Notes under the pieces: model-generated
What the model was told of the DNA's origin: nothing
Seen by the model: only the letters and a program-made list of their open reading frames with translations
Database searches by the model: none
Part shown: positions 1 to 9,688 of the stretch, in pieces
Numbering within the stretch: the first letter of the stretch is position 1
Layout of the letters: each line of letters opens with the position of its first letter
Source: Muscardinus avellanarius
Taxonomy: Eukaryota > Chordata > Mammalia > Rodentia > Gliridae
Length of the DNA stretch: 64,000 bases
Assembly: GCA_963383645.1 (NCBI GenBank)
Contig: OY726571.1
Coordinates: 25,962,637 to 26,026,636, forward strand
Direction: 5' to 3'
Position numbers and translations under genes: made by a program

Positions 1-717
<717 letters not shown>

Positions 718-1144
718 TCCCTCCCTCCCTCCCTCCTTCCCTCCCTTCCTTTCTTCCTTCCTTCCTTTCCTCCTCCTCGTCCCCCTCCTCCTCTTCTTTC
801 TCCTCCTCCTCTTCTTCCTCCTCTTCTTCCTCTTTCTCCTCCTCCTCTTCCTTCTCCTCTTCCTCCTCCTCCTCTTCTTCTTTTTTCCCCTTCTCCTTTC
901 TCTTCCCTTTCCCCTTCCCCTTCCCCTTCCCCTCCTCCTCCTCCTCCTCCTCCTCCTCCTCCTCCTCCTCCTCCTCCTCCTTTCCTTCCCTTCTCCTCCT
1001 TCTCCTTCTCCTTCTCCTTCTCCTTCTCCTTCTCCTTCTCCTTCTCCTTCTCCTTCTCCTTCTCCTCCTCCTCCTCCTCCTCCTCCTCCTCCTCCTCCTC
1101 CTCCTCCTCCTCCTCCTCCTCCTCCTCCTTCTCCTTCTCCTTCT
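718..1144 (+). repeat. Long polypyrimidine tract (CCTT, CCT and CTT/TCC repeats)
   Basis: Every base is C or T except one G at 779, so 780-1144 is 365 uninterrupted pyrimidines. Blocks of (CCCT)n, (CTT)n, (CCCCTT)n, (CCT)n and (CTTCTC)n succeed each other. It abuts an antisense SINE and lies on that SINE's 3'-tail side, so it probably expanded from the tail. Long mirror-like homopyrimidine tracts can form triplex (H-) DNA and stall polymerases. The Arg- and Pro-rich open frames crossing it are artefacts. Confidence 0.95.
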
Positions 1145-1341
1145 GCAGTACTGGGCATGGGAGCCAGGGTCATTCTACATCCGAGCTACACCCCAGCCCT
1201 ATTTTTTATTTATTTTGAAACAAGGTTTCACTGAGTTGCAGAGGGCCTCACTAAGTAGCTGAAGCTTTCTGCAAACTGAGATCTTCCTGTTTTATTCTCC
1301 CAAATGCTGGGAATAAAAGTGTGCATCACCACATCTGGCTT
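1145..1341 (-). repeat. B1-dID SINE, antisense
   Basis: Reads on the minus strand as B1 half then ID half. On the plus strand the ID part (gagctacaccccagccct at about 1182) precedes the B1 part, which ends CACCACATCTGGCT at 1341. Confidence 0.85.
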
Positions 1342-2430
1342 CTTTTTTTTTCCCTCCTAATATATACTGGCCATAGTCTAACAATTCTCATTCTACAGCC
1401 AGAAAAGCTGTCTATGCTTTTTCTTAAACAAAGGACATTTTCTTTCCTAAAAGTGGTCCTGCTGTCATTTGTTAAACCCCTTTTCTTCTCCCCATTGTGG
1501 ATTTTTGGCTTTATAACTGAGGCTTTGACGAATCACTACTAATTTTCAAATAATTTTATTTTCTCTTTTGCTTTTTAGCTTACACCGGTTAATTAGTCCT
1601 GACTTTAACATTAATGTTTTGTTCATTGCAGATTTTTGCAATCATTTTGATTTTTCAATATTACTGAAACAAAATGTGATTTATCTTATTTCCTGAGTCT
1701 TTTGGCACTCCTTTGAATTTTGTGACCATGTCCCCAAACCCACTTTTCTAGGATAAATCCTGGTCTCTGCACTCTCCACCCTGAAAGCAAAATCATGGCA
1801 CACTTTTCCCCCCTTTATTTTCCCCTCATGAAACTAAAATGACTTTACAGTTTTTTATTATCTTCAGATTATTTTAAGTAATTTTAGCTAGGTAACAGTT
1901 GGAAGTTACCCAATTGGATAAATTGAGCTGTCCATTTAAAAAATTTCCATCTGTTTGGAAACCTAGCAGCACTTGACCAACAAAATGAGTTTCTGTTCAT
2001 TTTCTAAGTCTTTATCTTTTGTAGCATATTAGAGTAAGTGCCTGGAATTTGGTAAGATCACATAGTTCTGAAAAATATCTAAATAATTTAGCACAGGGTG
2101 TATTTGTAAATCTCAGAATTACCAAACAAACAAAACTTTTAGGTATTTTTTATATTTACATAAGATATCCTTCCCAAAAATGCTCTATTTTATATAAATG
2201 TAGAAATACTAGCTTTTGAGAGATTTTTCAGATATGGGTTATTGAATGTGGAGGAAGGCATCAGAGGAGAACAGTCATAAATGATTTTGAAGGTCATGCA
2301 TTGTATCCACCATTTAAAAATTATTATATCTATTCTTTTGCCTGTTAAGGGAGAATTATTATGAAAATGTGGTAGTTAATCTTTTGGAGATATTAGAATA
2401 TCAGACTAAGTAGAATAAGAACAGAAGAAA
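1342..2430. other. Unique AT-rich sequence
   Basis: No repeat or gene recognised. A 73-codon open frame begins in the SINE and lacks splice or family support. Confidence 0.6.
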
Positions 2431-2650
2431 AGCCAGGTATAATGGTACCCAGCTGAAATCTCAGTACTTGGGAGACTGAGACAGGATTTCGAGTTCAAAA
2501 CCAGCCTTAAAATGTAGTGAGACTCAACAAAGCAGCCAGACTCTGTTTCAGAAAATAAAAAGAGTTGAGGGTAGAACTTGGAGGTAGAATGACCCTTGGT
2601 TAAGTCTCTAGTATTATAAAAAACAAATAAACAAAAAACCACTTAAAAAA
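2431..2650 (+). repeat. Diverged B1-dID-like SINE
   Basis: Sense copy: degenerate B1 start (agccaggtataatggtaccc), CTCAGTACTTGGGAGACTGAGACAGG-like core, A-rich linker at about 2555, degraded ID half at 2567-2615, A-rich tail to 2650. Many substitutions imply an old copy. Confidence 0.75.
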
Positions 2651-2749
2651 ACAGAATAGGAAGGATGCAGATAGAGTCTAAGGCCAATCTGAGGTCCAAA
2701 TGAGGGACATTTGGAGACTCAATTTTCTATATTTGAGTCACATATTTAG

Positions 2750-3120
2750 ATGAGGGAGAGGGAGGCCTTTAGTACATATAGTCTGAGTGAAAATATTTTT
2801 GTTGACTCTCTGGACCGAGTAATTACGGCTGATGAGATGAGCAGTTCTGGCCGCAGCCCACTTCACTCAGCAAGGCCTTGGTTCACCTCCAATGACCACT
2901 GGCCAACAGGGTCTTCTCTCTGTGTAATTAATTAACCCTGGCAGACCTTCAACGTTTTCATTACCTTGCCAGAAAGTGGGCCTTTTTCTCAGTGTTCTGT
3001 GCTAGCCTCCACGCCAACACCCCACTGAAGCCATGAAAAGCATCACATTTGACCCTATTGCTAACTGCGGATGCTGCAGCAACAGTCTTGGAAGCAGCAC
3101 AGCTTCATCCAGGTGGCATT
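2750..3120. promoter_or_regulatory. Candidate conserved noncoding segment
   Basis: Repeat-free, less AT-skewed than its surroundings, with a tandem homeodomain-type core TAATTAATTAA at 2925-2935 and a GCTGCAGCAAC stretch near 3073. No long open frame or splice pattern. The call is inference from composition and motifs; cross-species alignment would decide it. Confidence 0.3.
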
Positions 3121-4349
3121 TACTATTAAAAAAAAAGTATTCACAGAAGGCCCAGTATTCTTCTTTTGCTCTGAAATAATTATCAGAGTTTCTTGTTTCA
3201 GTTTATTAATTTCTGGAATGAATAGAAAATTCAAAGAATAATATACCCTGAGAATTGCCTTATGAATCAGTCACCAGAGGAATTTAGATTTGTGGCCTCT
3301 AATGAACACTGAGCCAAAGGGTTAGATTCACAACACTGTAGAACGTTCACGTCTTGTTTATAATGTGCCAAGACGACTTGTTTTTAAAATGCCTGAATCC
3401 TTTTGTTAACAGGGATCTTAGTTACTCTTTACCATAGACATTTTCATGTTTATGGAAGCAGTGTGGCTCAAAGACAAAACAGAAAATTTCAAGTTATATA
3501 ACTTACTCTAATAGTTGGAGCTGATATTCAGAAGCCATAAATCTCACAATGGGGACCAGGAACTTAGCTTTTCGAAGTTTAAATATCTATTTCAAATTTA
3601 AATATCTACTTCAAAATTTTGTTATGACAATGAGCTACAAGATAGAGTATATGTGCAATTTCAGCACAATACAAGTTACTAGGTTGAGGTCATATTTCTG
3701 TCTTATGTACAAACTGCAGTAGTTTAAGTTCTTACACTTGGTAGTAGGTGTTTGGTCTTTTGTGATATAATCCCATGTTCTTGCCATGAACATTTAGGGG
3801 AATCCAGTAGGATTCCAGTGGTAGCTCCATAGTCCTATGGAAAGTGTGGTTTCCCAGGGTTTGTCTGCATTGGTCTTCCCTGTTTCAAGGAGCCTCACTG
3901 GCTTTCTTCTGGCTGCTGTTGCTTCCTACCATGGCGCATCAGCCCTACACTTTTAGGGATATGTTGCCGGAAAGATGGGAAAATGAGTGAAAATTTTATC
4001 AGTAAAAATCTGAAGCTATCTACTAAAAAACAGTGGTTCTTAAGTGCATGAGATTGAATCCTATGACAGTGCTCTCTTGCTGGAAGCCCTTTTACCAAGC
4101 TCCTGCCTGTCCTCCTGTTGCAGATTCCTTACCACTCCAGGTGGGCAGGTGTAGGGTAATCTCACCTGATTACACTTCAGCCCCCCAATTCCTTGTGATC
4201 TTGAGATGGGAAGATTTTTTTCTATCTCCTATCCAATTTCTCAATTCTGCTAAAAAATGTAACTGTACTCAGAAAAAAATGGGTCATGGGAACTCTTTCT
4301 ATACCTGGGGGTAAATTTTATTATATTTCTTGTAATGTGAAGTACAGCT
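3121..4349. other. Unique AT-rich sequence
   Basis: No recognised repeat. Bases 3857-3893 resemble 6687-6721 (both contain TTTGTCTGCA followed by a TCTTCCCT core), perhaps an unrecognised old repeat. Confidence 0.55.
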
Positions 4350-4594
4350 TAAACATAGAATTTCTTTATTATTATTATTATGGTTATTGCTATTGTTATG
4401 TGGTGGTACTGGGGTTCCTGGAAACCCTTCTACCTCCGGCTACACTCCCAGACCTATTTTATAATTTTATTTGGAAACAGGGTTTCTTAACCCAGCGAGG
4501 CAGGCTTCGAACCTGCGCGATCCTCCTGTCTCCTCCTCCCAAGCATGGGGATTACAAGTGTGTGCCACCATGCCCGGCTAAACATAGGATTTCT
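4350..4594 (-). repeat. Young B1-dID-like SINE (palindrome subfamily), antisense, with TSD
   Basis: The element occupies about 4366-4578, between near-identical 16-bp flanks at 4350-4365 and 4579-4594 (one mismatch). The plus strand shows GGTGGTACTGGGGTTCCTGG at about 4402 and ends GCCCGGC. The B1 half retains the complement of the B box GGTTCGAAGCC. Confidence 0.92.
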
Positions 4595-4698
4595 AACCGA
4601 ATGTGTTAACTCTGTGTCAATATTTTTCCCAAAGTCAATCTTCTTTTCTATAGCTCAACACCATTACTATATTTTTTTTACTAGTTTAATCTCTATAA

Positions 4699-4925
4699 AT
4701 TGTATATAATGCCGGGCGTGGTGGCGCATGCTTGTAATCCCCGCGCTTGGGAAGCAGAGACAGGAGGATCGCGCAGGTTCGAAGCCAGCTGCGCGCGCTG
4801 GCTTAGGAGACCCTGTTTCCAAACAAAAATGTAAAAGTAGGTCTGGGAGTGTAGCCCGGAGGTAGAAGGGCTTCCAGGAACCCCAGTACCACCAAATAAA
4901 TAAATAAATAAATATATTGTATATA
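4699..4925 (+). repeat. Young B1-dID-like SINE (palindrome subfamily), sense, with TSD
   Basis: Ten-bp TSD (attgtatata) at 4699-4708 and 4916-4925. The B1 half starts GCCGGGCGTGGTGGCGCA and has an exact Pol III B box GGTTCGAAGCC at 4776-4786. It carries an 8-bp inverted repeat AAGCCAGC (4782-4789) and GCTGGCTT (4797-4804) around a CG-rich loop. The right half reads AGTGTAGCCCGGAGGTAGAA and the tail is (AAAT)n. Several intact CpGs suggest recent insertion. Confidence 0.94.
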
Positions 4926-5027
4926 CACACACTAAGACATATGCATACATAAACAAATACATATATGTATATCAGCATAGGAAATTCTAAACTGGTACTT
5001 AGACAATAAACATTTTTAAAGGTAAAA

Positions 5028-5220
5028 ATAACAAATACTTGGGAGGCTGAGGCAGGAGGATTGAGAGGAGAGTTTATGGCCAGCATAGAAAACTTAGTGC
5101 ATCCCTGTTTTAAAATAAAAAACAAAAGGGCTCGGGATATAGCTCAGTGGTACAGCTAGATACTCAGCACTGCAAGAATAAATACATAAATACATAAATA
5201 CAAAAATACATAAATAAACT
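5028..5220 (+). repeat. Old B1-dID SINE
   Basis: A 5'-truncated B1 half from TACTTGGGAGGCTGAGGCAG, an A-rich linker, an ID half (ggatatagctcagtggtaca) and an (AAATAC)n tail. Clearly diverged from the young copy just upstream. Confidence 0.8.
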
Positions 5221-5520
5221 GAAGTTTAAGGTGAACACTAGGCTATGATCATAGCTTTTATTTTTGACAGCTTTATGAGGAACAAGTAGTGTCTAAGATG
5301 AGAGCCAATTTTTCCTTATCAAATAGAACAGTGGAACTTCTTAGGCCATGCAGTCACATTGCCACTAATCTCTTCTGTACAGAAAACAAATTTTCTTAGT
5401 TTCTAACATATATAAGACTCATTGGGTTAGTGTGCCTAGAAAAGAGAAATTTTAACTTAATATTTTAAAATCTTTTCACAAAAGAAAATGCTGTTCAGAA
5501 TTTGTAATTCTTTTTCTATT
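5221..5520. other. Unique sequence
   Basis: No gene or repeat recognised. Confidence 0.55.
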
Positions 5521-5817
5521 CTCTTCTTTTTTGTTTTTATTTTTTATTTATTTTCATTGGTGTATTGTAGTCATGCATCTTTATGGGGTACAAGATGGTG
5601 GAGGCATACATGCACACATCACTCATTTAGCCCTTCCCCAATTCCCACCCCATTCCCTCCCCCTCCCTCCTTCTCATGTTGGCTTAGTGATTGACTTTGA
5701 TATGCTTGTGAATGTACATCATGTATATTAGGGAATTTCCTACTTTATCTCTTCTGATCCCCCTTATTGGCTCATTAGGGTTTTTTCTTCCTCGTCTAGA
5801 GTTCTGCCTATGACACT

Positions 5818-5879
5818 TCTTTCCTTCCTTCCTTCCTTCCTTCCTTCCTTCCTTCCTTCCTTCCTTCCTTCCTTCCTTC

Positions 5880-5938
<59 letters not shown>

Positions 5939-5940
5939 TG
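5818..5940. repeat. (TTCC)n then (TTTC)n microsatellite
   Basis: TTCC units to about 5881, then TTTC units to 5939, immediately on the tail side of the antisense SINE at 5941. Tail-derived expansion is the simplest reading. Confidence 0.95.
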
Positions 5941-6128
5941 TTTTTGGTGGTACCGGAGTTCCTGGAAGCCCTTCTACCTCCGGGCTACACTCCCAGACCT
6001 ATTTTTACAACTTTATTTGGAAACAGGGTCTTCTAAGCCAGTGCACATGGCTGGCTTCGAACCTGCGCGATCCTCCTGTCTCTGCCTCCCAAGCGCGGGG
6101 ATTACAAGCGTGCGCCACCACGCCCGGC
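5941..6128 (-). repeat. Young B1-dID-like SINE (palindrome subfamily), antisense
   Basis: GGTGGTACCGGAGTTCCTGG near 5946 through CACCACGCCCGGCC at 6128. Inverted repeat AAGCCAG...CTGGCTT near 6036-6057 and B-box complement intact. Short TSD (acactt) flanks tail and head, so it inserted into the L1 3' end. Confidence 0.9.
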
Positions 6129-6690
6129 CAACACTTTTTCTTTCTAGCTTCTGCATTTTAGGGAGAGGATCAGAATTTTTACTTTTTGTGACTGACTAAT
6201 CTCACACAGCATAATATATTCTAATTCTATCCATTTTCCTGAAAATGGAGTAATGTTGTTCTTCTTTATGGCTGAATAACATTCCATTGTGCACATATCC
6301 CATAGTTTTGTTATCAGTTCATCTGTTGACGGACATGTTGGCTGGCAATTGTGAATTTTGTGGCTATGAACATAGATAAGTATGCATTAATTCTGGTTGT
6401 TTGGTTTCTGTTTTTTGGGGTAGATACCCAGAAGTGGTATTGCTGGATTATATGATAGGTTCATTCCCATTCTTCTGAGGATCTTCTGTACTGTTTTCTA
6501 AAGTGGTTGCGCTAACTTGCAATCCCACCAGCAACGTATTAGAATTCCTACTTCTCCACACCTTTGTCAGCATTTGTTGTTGTTTGTGTTTTTTAATGAT
6601 TATCATTCTAATAGGAGTTAGATGAAATCTCAGGGTAGTTTTGATTTGCATCTCTCTGATTGCATTTTTTTATACATTTATTGGCCAGGG

Positions 6691-6886
6691 TATTTGTCTG
6701 CACTGCTCTTCCCTATTTCAATTCCCCAGCACCATATACACATGCGCGCATGCGCTCACACACATGTATTCTAGGCTTAAAATGAAGATCTGGGCTTCTC
6801 ATAGTTCTGTTTTCCTTGGATGGGAAAGGGGAGACAAGAACTTCTGAGAGTAAAGTGGTGCTGACCATTCTTTTGGGAAGTAGTTC
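6691..6886. other. Unique sequence between two L1 copies
   Basis: No gene. Contains a short alternating purine-pyrimidine stretch (cacatgcgcgcatgcgctc) near 6740. Its start shares a motif with 3857-3893. Confidence 0.5.
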
Positions 6887-7233
6887 ATGGTTAAAACTTT
6901 TATTTTATTTTTAAATTTTTTTAAATTTTTTTTATTGGTGCATTATATTCATACAACTTATTGGGGTAAAAAACTTGTGTGTACAAACATGTACTCATCG
7001 CTGATTTAACCCCTACCCAAATCCCACCCCATTCCCTCCCCGTCCCTTCCTCCCTTGTTTGGCTTAGTGATTGACTTCGATATGTTTAAGTACATTGTGA
7101 GCTTTAGAGATTTTCCTCTTTTCCCCTCCTTTCTCCTCCTTTAGGTTGTCTTGTTTGCTCCTCTTTTCTCCCTAACTCTCACATATTAGGGAAAGCATCT
7201 GATTTCTTATTTTTTGTGCCTGACTAATCTCGC

Positions 7234-7749
7234 TTAGCATAATGTCCTCCAGTTCCATCCATTTCCCTGAAAATGATGTAATTGAGTTTTTTTGATGGCT
7301 GAGTAAAATTCCATTGTGTACATATCCCACAGTTTTGTAATCCATTCATCTGTTGATGGACATCTTGGCTGGTTCCATAGTTTGGCTATGGTGAATTGTG
7401 CAGCTATGAACATAGATACACATGCATTAGTTTGGTAGTTTTCTTTTGGTTTCTTTTCTTTTGGGTAGATACCCAACAGTGTTATTGCTGGATCAAATGG
7501 TAGATTTGTTCCCATTCTTCTGAGAATTATCCATACTGTTTTCCAAAGTGGTTGCACTAATTTGCAATCCCACCAACAATGTCTTAGAGTTCCCACTTCT
7601 CCACATCCTCGCCAGCATCTGTTGTTGTTTGTGTTTTGAATGATGGCCATTCTAGTTGGTGTTAGGTGAAATCTCAGGGTAGTTTTGATTTGCATCTCTC
7701 TGATTGCCAGTGATGTTGAGCATTTTTTCATGCATTTATTGGCCATTTG
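7234..7749 (-). pseudogene. L1 ORF2p C-terminal fragment
   Basis: Minus-strand frame of about 170 codons. It starts at a [14 protein letters not shown] segment, then [13 protein letters not shown], then the C-terminal Cys-rich motif C-x3-C-x7-H-x4-C ([14 protein letters not shown] within it), then [13 protein letters not shown] and a [17 protein letters not shown] ending. In L1 this part of the reverse transcriptase/endonuclease protein contributes to RNA binding. No frameshift is apparent before the stop, but the endonuclease and RT domains are absent, so it is inactive. Confidence 0.92.
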
Positions 7750-7750
7750 A

Positions 7751-8645
7751 AGATCTCTACAAAGAAAATTATAAAACACTGAAAAAAGAAATCGAAGAAG
7801 ATCTTAGAAGATGGAAAGATCTTCCATGTTCATGGATTGGCAGAATAAATATCATTAAAATGGCCATCCTCCCAAAAGTGATCTACAGATTTAATGCAAT
7901 GCCCATTAAACTACCAAGATCATTCCTCACAGACATAGAAAAATCAGTCCTTAAATTTATCTGGAATAACAAAAATCCCAGAATAGCCAAGGTAGTTCTT
8001 AGCAACAAAAACCACGCAGGAGGAATCACAATACCTGACTTTAAACTATACTACAAAGCCATTGTAATAAAAACAGCATGGTACTGGCAAAAGAACAGAT
8101 ATATAGACCAATGGAGCAGAATAGAAGACCCAGAAACAAGTCCACACACTTTCAGCCAATTGATTTTTGACAAAGAGGCCAAAAACATACACTGGAAAAA
8201 AGATAGCCTCTTCAACAAATGGTGTTGGCAAAACTGGTTAACCATATGCAGAAAATTGGATGTTAATCCCACTTTTTCACCCTGTACAAAAGTCAACTCA
8301 CGATGGATCAAAGACTTGGAAATTAAACCAGAGACTTTGAAGCTCCTTGAAGAGGGCATAGGTCCAACACTACAACACATAGGCACAGACAAACATTTCC
8401 TCAACAAGACCCCAAAGGCACAACAAATTAAAAGGAGAATCAATACATGGGATTGCATGAAACTGAAGAGCTTCTGTTCAGCAAAGGAAACTATCAAGAA
8501 TCTCAATCAAGAGTCAACAGAATGGGAGAAAATTTTTGCCACCTACTCCACTGATAGAGGACTAATATCTAGAATATACAGAGAACTCAAGAAACTCAAC
8601 ACTAAGAAAACAAAGCATCCAATAACAAAATGGGCAAATGGTTAA
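7751..8645 (+). pseudogene. L1 ORF2p fragment (region after the RT core), inverted
   Basis: About 297 open codons starting [20 protein letters not shown], with the ORF2p blocks [53 protein letters not shown] and [19 protein letters not shown]. It ends TKWANG with a stop codon formed inside the TSD. No frameshift or internal stop, so decay has been slight. The endonuclease and the catalytic RT YxDD region lie upstream in a full L1 and are missing. Confidence 0.92.
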
Positions 8646-8653
8646 AACTTTTA

Positions 8654-9345
8654 AATGCATGTAGTGTTATACATTTTATCATTCAGATAATTAGGCTAAT
8701 ATGTTGTAAATTATTTTAATCATTTCTCTAATTTCTCTCTAGTTATTTTCTTCTCTATCAATATTTGCCAGAGATAAGACTCATTCAGTGAATCTTCCCA
8801 AGGTGTTACGTTTAGGCTAGGATGAACTACTGTCCTTGGCATGTTGTCAGCTAAACAAAATATTACTCCTTTTGACTTTTATTATTGGTCTGTTTGTCCA
8901 TCCATCCATCCATCCATCCATCCATCCATCCATGCATCCATCTACCCACCTATCCACGCAGTGATTATTAACAATCTGATCAACTCTTTGAATGTCTTAG
9001 TGATTTGCTTTATTATTCCTCTTCAAACGAACCATGGGTGTCTGCTTCCTGTATGTGCATACATGCATTGTATATATGAGTGTTGTGTAGACAGAGTCCA
9101 CAAGAAATCTCTTTTATTTTATTCTATTAGAGAATCATTCTGTTAACTTTCAAGCACTTATTAGAGTAAATACATAGTCCATTACCAAACTTTAAAATAA
9201 CTGCAAGCTAGAAGAGATAGCAAATAGAGCCCATGTTATTTTTTTACTTAAGATAATAACTTCCACAAGTTAGACTTAATAAATAAATAGGGACAAATCT
9301 AAAATGTAATAGAAGAATACATGAAAAAATTTAGACATATCTTTA
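8654..9345. other. Unique sequence with a (CATC)n microsatellite
   Basis: (TCCA)n at about 8896-8940; otherwise no gene or dispersed repeat recognised. Confidence 0.6.
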
Positions 9346-9551
9346 TTTCTGTGGGACTGGGGATGGAACCCAGGGGCATTCTACTTCCATTCTACACCCC
9401 TAGCTCTATTTTTTATTGTTTATTTTGAAACAGGGTTTCATTAAGTTGCGGAGGGCTTCACTAAGTATCCGAGACTGTCTGTGAACCACGGTCCTCCTGT
9501 CTCAGCTTCCCAAATGCTGGGATTACAAGTGTGCACCACCTTGCCTGGATT
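9346..9551 (-). repeat. B1-dID SINE, antisense
   Basis: ID half GGGACTGGGGATGGAACCCA then B1 half ending AAGTGTGCACCACCTTGCCTGG. Standard group, without the palindrome. Confidence 0.88.
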
Positions 9552-9556
9552 AGACG

Positions 9557-9688
9557 TTTTTTCTCCTCCTCCTCCTCCTCCTCCTCCTCTTCCTCCTCCT
9601 CCTCCTCCTCCTCGTCCTCCTCCTCGTCCTCCTCCTCCTCCTCCTCCTCCTCCTCCTCCTCCTCCTCCTTCTCTTTCTTCTTCTTTTT
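9557..9688 (+). repeat. (CTC)n-rich pyrimidine tract
   Basis: Triplet CCT repeats with only two G interruptions (9614 and 9626). It lies on the 5' side of the neighbouring SINE, so unlike 718-1144 it is not obviously tail-derived. Poly-Glu, poly-Ser and poly-Pro frames here are artefacts. Confidence 0.95.

Larger units (their letters stand above)
5521..6690 (-). mobile_element. L1 3' end, antisense, interrupted by a SINE
   Basis: From the left: T-rich tail complement, the L1 3'UTR (TTTTCATTGGTGTATTG at about 5550, GGCTTAGTGATTGACTTTGA at about 5682), then ORF2 C-terminal coding sequence on the minus strand (6150-6680), which translates to diverged versions of the [13 protein letters not shown] and NNxCW-type segments. 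Frame broken by stops. Compared with the copy at 6.9 kb it is older. A SINE with an expanded tail (5818-6128) interrupts it. It is 5' truncated near 6690. Confidence 0.88.
6887..8653 (-). mobile_element. L1 insertion with 5' inversion (twin-primed) and perfect 16-bp TSD
   Basis: A TSD (atggttaaaactttta) lies at 6887-6902 and 8638-8653. From the left: T-rich tail complement, L1 3'UTR, ORF2 C-terminus on the minus strand to about 7749, then ORF2 coding sequence on the plus strand from about 7751 to 8637. In ORF2 order the plus-strand block ends just before the minus-strand block begins, with only a small gap. That is the known signature of twin priming during target-primed reverse transcription. 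Frames are largely open, so the insertion is fairly young. Confidence 0.95.

Noticed and set aside
4667..5125. 152-codon minus-strand frame, and similar frames containing LETGS-type residues elsewhere
   Set aside because: They are antisense translations of SINEs; the same residue string recurs wherever a SINE lies in that orientation.
7704..8645. 313-codon open frame as a host gene
   Set aside because: Residues after the first 16 are L1 ORF2p, and the stop lies in a target-site duplication.
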